Positions 49,645 through 57,904 of a stretch of 64,000 nt of DNA are shown here, in pieces. Numbering within the stretch: the first letter of the stretch is position 1; every line of letters begins with the position of its first letter. Below the pieces are notes generated by a model, which searched no databases, was not told the DNA's origin, and saw only the letters and a program-made list of their open reading frames with translations. The translations under genes were made by a program, and so were the position numbers. The DNA is from Mycoplasmopsis columbina (GTDB lineage: Bacteria > Bacillota_I > Bacilli_A > Mycoplasmatales > Metamycoplasmataceae): positions 248,001 to 312,000 of the forward strand of contig NZ_LR215041.1 in NCBI RefSeq assembly GCF_900660685.1, written 5' to 3'.

Positions 49645-50340
49645 ATGGCAAATATGCTTAATCCAAACAATAACGTTGGAGATTCAGGTGCTCAAGGTTT
49701 TAACCCTGTTGCAAGTAACGCTACTCGTCAAGCTGATATTTCAACAGCGCAAAAAGTAATGTTTATTGTTTTTTCAGTAATTACATTAGGAATTTTTTGA
49801 CTTTACCACTTTGTTTTTGTAACAGTTAATAGATTTAATCAATTACAAAATGACGTTAACAATGCTGCCTCAACAGTTGATACACAATTAGCAAAACGTT
49901 TTGACATGATTTCATCATTAGTTGAAGCTGCTAAATCTCAATTAAAACAAGAAAGAGAAGTTTTAGAACAAGTAACAAGATTACGTGCTACTGTTGGTCA
50001 ATTAAATAGTGGTGCCTTAACAGCTGCGCAAGCTGGTGAAGCACGTGCTCAAGTTGAACAAGGAATGAATAGTGTTTTAAGTAGATTATTGGTAGTGCAA
50101 GAAAACTACCCTGAGTTAAAATCAGATAGAATTGTTGCTGATTTAATGCAACAAACAGTTTACATGGAAAGCGAAATTGCTGCTGCAAGAAGACTTTACA
50201 ACACTTATGTAAATGAATTTAACACTGCAATTTCAACTTTCCCAAGAAACTATGTAGCTGCTAAAAAAGGTTATACTTCAATGCCTTTATTTCAAGCTGC
50301 TTCACAACAAAGAGACAGAGTAAACTTAACTTTAAACTAA
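49645..50340 (+). CDS. lemA: LemA family protein
   Basis: A 231-residue protein with one N-terminal membrane segment (about residues 36-56) and a four-helix cytosol- or surface-facing domain typical of LemA: NRFNQLQNDVNNAASTVDTQLAKRFD, then QENYPELKSDRIVADLMQQ and ESEIAAARRLYN. LemA proteins are widespread in mollicutes; the function is unknown. Start ATG at 49645 behind AGGAG. A terminator separates it from the following broken membrane gene. Confidence 0.92.
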
Positions 50341-50345
50341 AAAAT

Positions 50346-50373
50346 CAAAAGTCCATTTTTTGGGCTTTTTTTA
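50346..50373 (+). terminator. Terminator after lemA
   Basis: AAAAGTCC...GGGCTTTT stem with a G-T pair, followed by a T-run. Confidence 0.75.
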
Positions 50374-50412
50374 ATAACTTTTTTAAAAAATATTAAGCAA
50401 AAAGGAGATGAA

Positions 50413-51531
50413 ATGAAAAAGGAATGACAAAATGAAGAATACAATCCAAAAAAACATTCTATGGAACCTATAAAAGTTAAGGAATATCAAATAAGAGGAA
50501 AAAGTGCTTTTGATATTCTTAATTATTTTTTATCAAAATGAAAAGGTTTTAATATAAAAATTTATTATTTTTTTTCAATATTCATCGTTATATTTCTCGG
50601 TTTATTAATATGATTTTTTTGAATAACTGTTAACGGTTATAAAAATAGTAATTTTAATGCTTTTGTTTTTGCAGAAACTTTCGCATATATTTCAATTGTT
50701 TTACAAATATTAATAAGTTTAGTTTTATACTTTAAATCGTTAAAATGATCTAGACATAATTTTGATTTAATTGATAAGTTAAAGTATAAAGAATGAAAAA
50801 ATTACTTTCCATTTTTTAAAAATAAATATTTATTTATTGATTTATCAAATATAAAAAATATGGAAGAAAAGAAAAGAATTAAAAAAGAGTTTCGAGAAAT
50901 TTGTGAAGCAAAAGAAATTTTTTACTCTTTTGAAATTAATAATCCTATAAAACCTAATAATATTAAAGATAAAATAAATTATAAAAATCGCAAATTCCAA
51001 ATTTTTAAAGGCCAAAAAATTGATTTTTATAGACATATTTCTATAAAAATAAAAAATAATTTTGGAAAAATAGAGAGTTCTAATTACTATAGTTTTTTTA
51101 AAAATAAAATTGAAAAATCTTGAAGTTTTTATGGTAATTGAAATTGAATTAATTTTTCTATGATTGTATTTTTTGCTATATTGTTTATTTCTAGTTTTGT
51201 TTTCCTTTTATTTTCGGTATAACAAGGAAAAAATTTTAGAATAATTTTTGGATCATTTTTTCAGCTTGTATTAATTTTTTTAATTATTGTTTTTGTGTTT
51301 TCTAAAAATAGGCTTTTGATATTACTAGAAAAAAAGATTAATAAATTTAGAAAAAAAGATTTTTTTGAAAAAATAAAATATGATAAAAAATCAAATATTT
51401 TTGACAAAGAAAGCAAATGATTAATAGTTTTAGATTTGTCAGAATGTAGTTTTAAAAATAGAAAAAAATTTAAAGAAACAATAGCTGATTTTTTTGAAGA
51501 AAAAGAAATTTACTTTTGTTTCTATGAATAA
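50413..51531 (+). pseudogene. Two-repeat membrane protein split by an in-frame TAA
   Basis: A reading frame begins at ATG 50413 (AAGGAG upstream) and runs 269 residues: two membrane segments (about residues 51-72 and 87-105), then a basic soluble domain (KYLFIDLSNIKNMEEKKR...KEIFYSFE), then a third membrane segment. It stops at TAA 51220-51222. The very same frame then stays open for another 102 codons to TAA 51529. That piece has a membrane segment followed by a domain like the first (WLIVLDLSECSFKNRKKF...KEIYFCFYE), and it has no start codon or RBS of its own. The simplest reading is one protein of about 372 residues with two TM-pair/soluble repeats, broken by one nonsense mutation. The first 269 residues may still be made. 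Position after lemA matches where DUF3137-type genes are often found, but I cannot confirm that family. Confidence 0.65.
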
Positions 51532-51562
51532 TCTCTTTGATGAGTAAAAAACAGGTGTGTTG

Positions 51563-51587
51563 CTATTTGTATATCAATTACAAATAG
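51563..51587 (+). promoter_or_regulatory. Perfect inverted repeat overlapping the RBS of the wHTH gene
   Basis: CTATTTGTA and TACAAATAG, separated by 7 bases, form a perfect 9-base repeat. Its right arm ends inside the AGGAG ribosome binding site of the gene at 51596, so it could be an operator for the encoded winged-helix protein or an RNA hairpin that hides the RBS. Confidence 0.6.
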
Positions 51588-51595
51588 GAGCACAA

Positions 51596-52402
51596 TTGAA
51601 AAGTTTAGCTTATGAAAGAATAAATACTGAAGTTAAATCTAATCAAGATTTAAACTGAGAACATTTTAATAGTCTATATTTTGCTAAGAAATATAGAGTT
51701 TTTAATAGTACTCTTTTAGCAGAAATAAGAAAAGTTAAACTTAAAATTAGTGAAGCTACTTTTGAACATATTAAAAATAAACCTTTAGTTGTTTATTTAT
51801 TTGCTATTTTAAGAGCTTTAAAAGCTGATAAAGAAGCAGTAAGTAAGAAAATCATTTTAGAAACAGGCATAAAAAAATCATCTTTTTATGATGCTTTAGC
51901 TACACTTAAAAAACTGAATTTTGTAATTGAATTAGATAATGGAAATGCACTTAAATTAACTAGTAAACACTTATTAAGACCAAAAAATTTCAATGCTGAT
52001 GTGGCAGGAATTTTAGGTGAAGATGTATTAAATTCAGTTAATCAAGTTTATCAAGAAAAAGTTAAAAAATTCTTTTATCTTAAAAGCACTTTCTATTGAA
52101 ATATGTTCTTTTTATATGGATTAGAATTTGTTAAAAATGCTGTTACTTTAGCTCTTAAAACTAAAAAAAGCAAAGTAAAAGATTTGACTAATAAAACTAT
52201 TTCAGTATCAAATAAGTATTTAAAATTAACTCGTTTTAAAGCTTATGACTATACTAAAAAATTAGCAAAAATTCTAAATTCAGCTTTCAGTAAACTTTTT
52301 ACTATTCAAAGAGAAGTTAAGAAAGTTAAAGGTGAAGTTAAATATACAACATACAGATATTTAATGAAAAACTTTAATAATCTCTACAATCAATACTATT
52401 AA
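51596..52402 (+). CDS. Winged-helix protein of a mobile element (replication or regulatory type)
   Basis: A 268-residue basic protein. Residues about 60-125 look like a helix-turn-helix/winged-helix domain: KPLVVYLFAILRALKADKEAVSKKIILETGIKKSSFYDALATLKKLNFV, with recognition helix near KKSSFYDAL. The C-terminal half is Lys-rich helical sequence. I chose TTG 51596 because AGGAG lies 5 bases upstream and no ATG occurs in the N-terminal part; translation from later codons would cut the domain. It heads an accessory island whose other genes are mostly broken, so it may be a replication or transfer regulator of a former ICE or plasmid. The family is not recognised. Confidence 0.6.
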
Positions 52403-52532
52403 TTAAATTTCTAGAGCAAATTTTATTTCACAATAAGGTAATAATGAAAGAACCAATTTAAAGTAATTTTACTTTTTAAAAAGAAATAAAAAGTAGATTG
52501 TTTATTATTACAGAAATAAGTTTGCTATAGTA
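52403..52532. other. Gap inside the accessory island
   Basis: 130 bases without a gene. TGCTATAGT (52523-52531) is an extended -10 box, but it sits directly against the next ATG (52533) and would give a transcript start inside that gene. Confidence 0.35.
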
Positions 52533-53150
52533 ATGAAAATTAAAGAAAAGCAAACCTTAGATTGAAATAGTTTAGAAAACACTATTACACTTTTATACTA
52601 TTTTAAAGAAGCTAAATTTAACTTAAAAAGTCAAAGTGGAACTAACATTAAAAACAGTACTAGCTTTAATGTTAAATATACAGGTAAAATAATTGGAGAA
52701 ATAAGTCAAATTGACTTAAAAGATATTTATTTTGAATTAGTTTATGATGAAAATGATTATGCTAAATTAAAATTAGCAATTATTAATGATATTGTCACTA
52801 ATATTAAAAACAACTATAGTTTAGAACTAAATAAACACTATCTTTTAAAAGAGAGTGAAATTGAAAATTTAGTTAGAACTATTTCATTTAAAAATGCAGT
52901 AAATAAGTCTAAAACGCTTTTTATTCATCTTGTAACTAATATTTCAAAAATTAGGAAGAAGTTTTAATTACTAACAATAACCAACAAGAAGTAATTGATA
53001 ATTTGCCAAGTAGTGAAGAAGAGGTAAAAAAGATCTAAAGAAAGAGATGCTTTTATAATTGTAATTTCAGTTTTAGCAGGAATTCTTACTTTTGGTATTG
53101 TAGGCTTTATTATTTATTAGAAGAAATTTAAATCTAAAGTAAAGGCTTAG
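52533..53150 (+). pseudogene. Frameshifted island gene with C-terminal membrane segment
   Basis: The open frame from ATG 52533 gives 144 residues (MKIKEKQTLDWNSLENTI...) ending at TAA 52965. Shifting frame at about 52953 restores a natural continuation: EEVLITNNNQQEVIDNLPSSEEEVKK, then an in-frame TAA (53036), then a membrane segment DAFIIVISVLAGILTFGIVG and a second stop (TAG 53118). The parts look like one former protein of about 200 residues: a soluble domain, an acidic linker and a membrane anchor. One frameshift and at least one nonsense mutation are needed, so it is a pseudogene unless the first 144 residues are functional alone. Function unknown. Confidence 0.6.
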
Positions 53151-53156
53151 AATAAT

Positions 53157-53721
53157 ATGAAAAAAAGTAAAGATAAAATGCAAGAGTTAGTAATTAACAA
53201 ATATAACTTAATTAAAGATGAAAGAGACAAAAGTAATGCTTTCTGATAGCTAAAGTTTCTAGTATCTAATTACATGAACAAATTGGTGAAGACTTTGTTA
53301 AGCGACTTTTTAAAGAAACAGGCTTTGAAGATAAAAACTATCTAACTCAAACAATTCATAGTGATTATGATTTAATCATTAACAACTTAAAAATTGAAGT
53401 TAAAACAGTCAAAATTAACAGTGAAAAGAACTTTCAATTTGGCGGTATAAACATCTGATATAACTTTGATTATCTTTTTCTTTTGACCTTAAGTAATAAT
53501 CAAATTTACTATCGCATTTTGAAAAAAGTGATATTTTCTATAATAATGATTCAAAAGAATTAAGGGCAAAATCACACTTTATTAAATTAGATGAAAATAA
53601 TATTAAGAAATTAGTAGCATCCTCACCACAGAGCATTAATTTCAAATTTAAAGTCACTTTAAAAGACTTAGAAATTTTAGATGATAAAATTTTTGAAGTA
53701 TTAAAAAGTAAATTTAGATAA
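53157..53721 (+). pseudogene. PD-(D/E)XK nuclease-like gene, broken
   Basis: Three frames together spell one protein of about 185 residues. It starts at ATG 53157 (MKKSKDKMQELVINKYNLIK), shifts frame near 53243, meets TAA at 53267, continues as LHEQIGEDFVKRLFKETGFED, and shifts frame again near 53517 before ending RKSKFR-like at TAA 53719. The middle part carries the nuclease signature: Asp in SDYDLII followed by IEVKTVK (D...ExK). The context (a decayed mobile element beside an Abi gene) suggests a former restriction or other defence endonuclease, or an ICE gene. At least two frameshifts and one nonsense codon make activity impossible. Confidence 0.6.
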
Positions 53722-53726
53722 AAAAC

Positions 53727-53754
53727 AAAAGATGGTTTAAAAGCCATCTTTTTA
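53727..53754 (+). terminator. Terminator before the abi gene
   Basis: AAAAGATGG...CCATCTTTTT stem with a T-run, between the nuclease pseudogene and the abi gene. Confidence 0.7.
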
Positions 53755-53808
53755 AAATTTCAATTTATTTCTAATAAATTTAATAAAAAAATATATAAAG
53801 TAAATAAT

Positions 53809-54783
53809 ATGAAATCTAAAAAAAATCTAAATATTAAAAAATTTTTAACAATATCTCAACAAATAGAACTTTTAAAATCTAGAAATTTAATTTTTACTAG
53901 TGAAAACAGCGAAAACAAAAACGACGAATATAGATTTAAATGATATTTACGACTATACAATTATCAAGATTTTGTTAAAGGTTACAATAAAATATTTGTA
54001 AAAAATAAAATAAAAAAAATTAGAGATGAAAACACATCAATTGTGGATTATGAAAATTCTAAATCGTCTGGAATAATTGAAATTTTTAATTTTGATAGAA
54101 GTGTTTCTAATTATTTATTTTCTAATATTTTGAATTTTGAAAGAATTTTAAAAACTTCTATTGTTCTTGCTATTGGAACCACTTCAAAACACAAAACAAT
54201 TAAAAATTGTCGCTTATTTGAAATTGACAAAAATGAAGTAGCAAATGAATTATTTAAAAATAATTTAAACAAAAATGAAATTAATAAATTGTTTGAAAGT
54301 ATGAATAGCCCATTTAAAGAAAATATACAAAATAATAGACTGATAGAAAAGTATAAGGACAACAAAAATATTATTCCACTATGATCTTTAATAATGTTTT
54401 GAAGTTTTGGAACAGTTTTTAAATTTTATTCTGCCTTAAAGGATGAATATAAAAAAGAAGTTTTAAAGAATATATTCGAAAAAAATGAAAATAAAAGAAT
54501 TGATATTAATACATTGGAAGAACTTATTGGTGTTTTAAAAGATATAAGAAATAGAATTGCGCACAATAATAGAATATATGATATCAAAATTCAAAATAAG
54601 AAAAAAATTCTAAATCAATTATTGCATGTTAATAAAGTTAAAAGTGTAAAAAAACCTATCAAACTAATGGATTTGATAAGTGTTTTTGAATTATTGATTA
54701 TTAACAAAAAAAATAGTAATAATAAAACATTACGAGAATTAATTTCTGATAAATGTAATACAATTTTTTTTCAAATAATATAA
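53809..54783 (+). CDS. Abi_2/AbiF-family HEPN protein (abortive infection, putative RNase toxin)
   Basis: A 324-residue intact protein matching the Abi_2 (AbiD/AbiF) layout along its length. Residues about 13-31 (LTISQQIELLKSRNLIF) are the typical opening. Then come an L..YNYQDFVKGY-like segment, IFNFDRSVSNYLFSNILNFERILKTSI (about 88-113), PLWSLIMFWSFGTVFKFYSAL (about 191-210), and the active-site motif RNRIAHNNR with Arg247 and His252 (Rx4H of HEPN ribonucleases). Family members block phage by killing or arresting the infected cell, presumably through RNA cleavage. It is the only undamaged gene between 52.5 and 56.3 kb. A structured RNA with its own promoter begins about 70 bases after its stop. 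RBS is weak. Three TGA tryptophans show it was adapted to a mollicute host. Confidence 0.85.
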
Positions 54784-54835
54784 ATAAAAAATCAAAAGAA
54801 AAATTTAAAAAAATAATAGGATTAGATTAAATATA

Positions 54836-54844
54836 TGTTAAAAT
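54836..54844 (+). promoter_or_regulatory. Extended -10 promoter of the abi-linked RNA
   Basis: TGTTAAAAT (TG, one base, TAAAAT) predicts a start near 54851. The surrounding ATATGTTAAAATTCTA is nearly identical to the small-RNA promoter at 8370. Confidence 0.6.
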
Positions 54845-54850
54845 TCTAAT

Positions 54851-54970
54851 GTAGAACCTCGAGTCACACAGGATGTGAGTAAAGCTCCTTATATTTATAT
54901 AAGGCCTCGTCGGTGTTAAAGTCTTTAAACTGATCAAAAAGGTCGCTCCTTTAGTTTGAAGACTTTTTTA
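54851..54970 (+). ncRNA. Structured non-coding RNA linked to the Abi_2/AbiF gene
   Basis: About 120 nt with no reading frame. Pairings found by eye: TCACA/TGTGA hairpin (54864-54878); CCTTATA/TATAAGG hairpin (54887-54904); a closing stem ACC-CGA/TCG-GGT joining both into a three-way junction (about 54856-54862 with 54906-54914). A 3' hairpin of 13 pairs follows, AAGTCTTTAAACT (54919-54931) with AGTTTGAAGACTT (54953-54965), whose loop holds a nested GATC/GGTC stem, and it ends in TTTTTT as a terminator. From memory, Abi_2/AbiF genes in other bacteria are linked to a conserved RNA ('abiF RNA') that may act as an antitoxin; I propose this is the mycoplasmal form. Other possibilities are an unrelated sRNA or an MCS4-type mycoplasma RNA of similar size. 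Confidence 0.6.
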
Positions 54971-55046
54971 TTTTTTAAAGCATATTTAAAAATTTTTACT
55001 AAAAGTAAAAAAAGTATTTTGATTTTTGTTAAATTCGTTTTAAACT

Positions 55047-55057
55047 AAAAACAGTAT
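55047..55057 (+). repeat. Possible left terminal inverted repeat of the insertion element
   Basis: AAAAACAGTAT; its reverse complement ATACTGTTTTT occurs at 56316-56326, on the other side of the transposase pseudogene. The match is 11 bases, partly poly-A, so chance is possible. Confidence 0.35.
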
Positions 55058-55078
55058 AAACAAGTTTAAAAAGGAAAA

Positions 55079-56304
55079 ATGATGAATTTAATAGAAGCAA
55101 AAGAGAATATGAAAGCTTTAATTGAAGCCAAAGTTGTAACTATAAATGCTAAAGAATAACTTTTTAGAACTATTTTAAGATTTAAAGAAAAACCAAAGTG
55201 AAAAATTTTTCGTAGAGTAAAAAGAAAGTGAATTACTCTTTATGGAACTTTTTATCTAAATCAAACTTATTATGAATATTATGATAATAAACAAAAATTA
55301 AAACGTATTGCATATCAACATGATGAAATTTTTCAGCAACTAAAAACTAGTTCATATGATATGGAGTTAATTAATTTTGTTTTAACTAACTATTTAAAAA
55401 ATAAAACAATTGTGCATTTAGCAAATGTTAAAATTTATAAACAGCTTATTTATAGTTGATTAAGGAAATTTAAAATTAAAAATAAGTTAGTTAATTGACA
55501 GATGAACTTTAATCAAAACAATAATTTATTTAATGACAAAAGTTTAAATCAAATTGAAATAGATGATACTTTTATTAACATTCAGCAAAATAAAGAAACT
55601 AAAAAAATTGGAATAAGACAAATTGTTTTTCATAATGGCTTTCAGAATAGTAAAAACAAGAATTTTTCTTTTCTTATTTTTTGAAATGTAAGTGAAACTA
55701 AGAAAAGAGAATTATTACATTTAACTTATCAAACTATTAAAAAATATTTACATAATGATGTTAATTACACTTTAAAAGGTGATGGAGCTAAATGAATTGA
55801 AAGATTAAGTAAACAGTTAAAATTAGATTTTGTTTTAGATAAATTTCATCTTTTCAAATATTTAAATTGATTATTTAAAATACCAATCCATATAAAAAGC
55901 AATAAAATAGTCAAATTAAAAGATTATGTGCATAAAAAAATTAAAGTTAGATGATTAACACTATTTATTAATGCATTAAAATTTAAAACTAAAAATACTT
56001 TTTAAGTCTATTTAATAGTTTAATTAGTCAAATTAATAAAGATAAAAAAATTAAAATACTAATTAAAAGAAATATTGTTAAACAGTTAATTAATTTTCTA
56101 AGTAAAATGAATAATATTTGAAATAAAAATAATGAATTAAATAAAATTTCTTCATACACAGAACATTTTATTTTTCATCACTGTAAAAAAATTATTAAAA
56201 AATCAAATACCATATTTAATTTAATATCTATAAAATTATTCTTAATTTTCAATTTCTTATTTAATCAAAAGATACTTATTTTAAATGATGAATTATTAAA
56301 ATAA
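55079..56304 (+). pseudogene. ISLre2/UPF0236 (Mbov_0401-like) transposase pseudogene
   Basis: One degraded frame from ATG 55079 (RBS AAGGA). It is interrupted by TAA at 55157, resumes in the same frame as LFRTILRFKEKPKWKIFRRVKRKW, and stops at TAA 56003 after a frame loss in a T-run (CTTTTTAAG). Adding one T would restore a continuation to TAA 56302. The roughly 408-residue sum has the family core: IEIDDTFINI, IGIRQIVFHNGFQ, LKGDGAKWIERL and FVLDKFHLFKYLNWL. In mycoplasmas such proteins are annotated as Mbov_0401 family ICE-element transposase-like (from memory). With one nonsense codon and one frameshift it is inactive. It marks the right border of the accessory island. Confidence 0.78.
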
Positions 56305-56315
56305 ATCAAACAAAG

Positions 56316-56326
56316 ATACTGTTTTT
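56316..56326 (-). repeat. Possible right terminal inverted repeat of the insertion element
   Basis: ATACTGTTTTT, the reverse complement of 55047-55057. Twelve bases after the transposase frame. Confidence 0.35.
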
Positions 56327-56420
56327 TTAATCATTTAAAAAATAAAAAGAAGCTTTATAAATTTAGAATAAAAAAAGTAAAAATTTTTTTCTCTTTATTT
56401 TTTTATGCTATAACTTTGTC

Positions 56421-56492
56421 ATACAAATAAAAACATACTTCTTTTTTACTTATCCCAATAATTTAAAGTGCTTTTAGGCACTTTTTTATTTC
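56421..56492 (+). ncRNA. Candidate small RNA (about 70 nt) downstream of the island
   Basis: TGCTATAAC (56406-56414) is an extended -10 box predicting a start near 56421. The transcript runs through an A-rich and CT-rich unpaired stretch and ends in AAGTGC-TTTTAG-GCACTT plus T-run. The T-run is on the plus strand, so this terminator does not serve the yitT gene on the other strand, whose last codons it overlaps. No reading frame and no known family. Confidence 0.4.
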
Positions 56493-57637
56493 TTTTTCTT
56501 TTTAAATACTCTACGGTATTGAGCATGAGTAACGTATAAATATCCATCAACTTTTTTCAAATCAGTAATTGTAATAAAAGCATTTTGATCTATATTTCTA
56601 GCTACTTCCAAAAATTTAGCAGCATCAATGTAAAGACAGATAGTTGTTAAAACATTTTGTTTTTCTTTTTTATATCCACCCGTAACTTCTCTTACACTTG
56701 TTGAAAATTTTCAATCTTTTAGCTTGTTTAGTTGATCTATAATCTCCCAAGATTTATTAGAAATAACTTCCACTTTAACCATTTTAAATTTAGGAAATAA
56801 AATGTTTAAAATTCAACCATTAAAGAAAATCATTAATAAACCAGCTACAAATGAAGGACCAAATAAAACTTGTAAATTTCATTCATGATTTTCTAAACCA
56901 TTTGTTAAGTAACTACCTATAAAATAGCTAAATAAGAAAGAAAAAAGATGCAACATCATTAAAAGTCCACCAACGTCTTTATATTTTTTGTGTGATAAAT
57001 AAACGCTTAAAATGTCAAAGCCACCAGATGAGCTATCAATGATTAAAAGAATGGCCACAAAAATAGCTTGTAATCCGCCTCAAAGTAAGGCATAGAAAAT
57101 AATTGAAAAGTCAGATAATTTTGAACTAGTTCATTTAACTAATTCATATTCATCAAGAGTACCAAAAATATATAGATGTGAAGAGTCTTTGATTAAATCA
57201 CTTATAATTAATCCACTTACCGATACTGTAATCATAAAAATAGCATTAAGTAATGTAAATCTTTTACCTATTTTTTTATAGGAAAGAATAAAAAGTGGAA
57301 TGTTAGCAACTAAGTTTAACATCCAGAAAATAACATTGTAAACTTCAAATCGATATGTATAGTGTTCTAAAAGATTGTAAGCTAAACGAGCAATTGATTG
57401 ACTAATAGCCGCTACTCCCATTTCATAAAGTCCAGTAATTTGAACTAACATGTATTGAAGAAGACCAAAAAGAATTGCAATAATAATTGTAAAAATTATT
57501 TGTCATTTAATAGTTTTAACTCTATAGAATGTGCCAAAACGCAGAAGCGATTGCTTAATTTTTGCTCTCTTAACTTCAACAACTTTGTCATAAATTTCTG
57601 TTAATTCTTGATTATCTCTTTTCTCATTTCTGTGCAT
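56486..57637 (-). CDS. YitT family membrane protein
   Basis: A 383-residue protein with about five to six membrane segments in the first 280 residues, including IDSSSGGFDILSVYLSHKK (the conserved DUF161 segment), and a C-terminal DUF2179-like domain (VISNKSWEIIDQLNKL, REVTGGYKKEKQNVLTTIC). Role unknown; the family is common in Firmicutes and mollicutes. The ATG 57637 has no ribosome binding site and stands 6 bases after TATAAT (57644-57649, minus strand), so its mRNA is probably leaderless. Its end overlaps a plus-strand small-RNA candidate. Confidence 0.88.
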
Positions 57638-57643
57638 AATGCT

Positions 57644-57649
57644 ATTATA
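57644..57649 (-). promoter_or_regulatory. -10 box for a probably leaderless yitT-type mRNA
   Basis: TATAAT on the minus strand, 6 bases (AGCATT) before the ATG, almost the same arrangement as before the dUTPase gene (TATAAT-AAGCAT-ATG). Confidence 0.6.
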
Positions 57650-57904
57650 TTAATTTTTTAATTATGAGATTTTAAAAAACTAAAATAATAAAAAGTTATT
57701 TTTTTAATCAAAAAAAGCCAAAAAATTAACTTTTTAATTTTTGTTTCTTAATTAAATCCCTTTTTAGGCTATTTAAAGCCCAAAAAGTCATCTTCTAGTA
57801 TAATTATTATGGTTAAAAATATAGGATTTTGTAACCATTTTAGATACTAAATTATTGGTTCAATTAATTTAATTACAAATAGAAAATATTAAAAGGATTT
57901 TATT

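Noticed and set aside
51563-51587. Single unit of a CRISPR array
   Set aside because: Only one copy of the inverted repeat exists; no repeated spacing and no cas genes anywhere in the window.
54851-54970. Abi-linked RNA as SRP (4.5S) RNA, tmRNA or RNase P RNA
   Set aside because: No SRP apical motif, no tmRNA tag or tRNA-like ends, and far too short for RNase P RNA.
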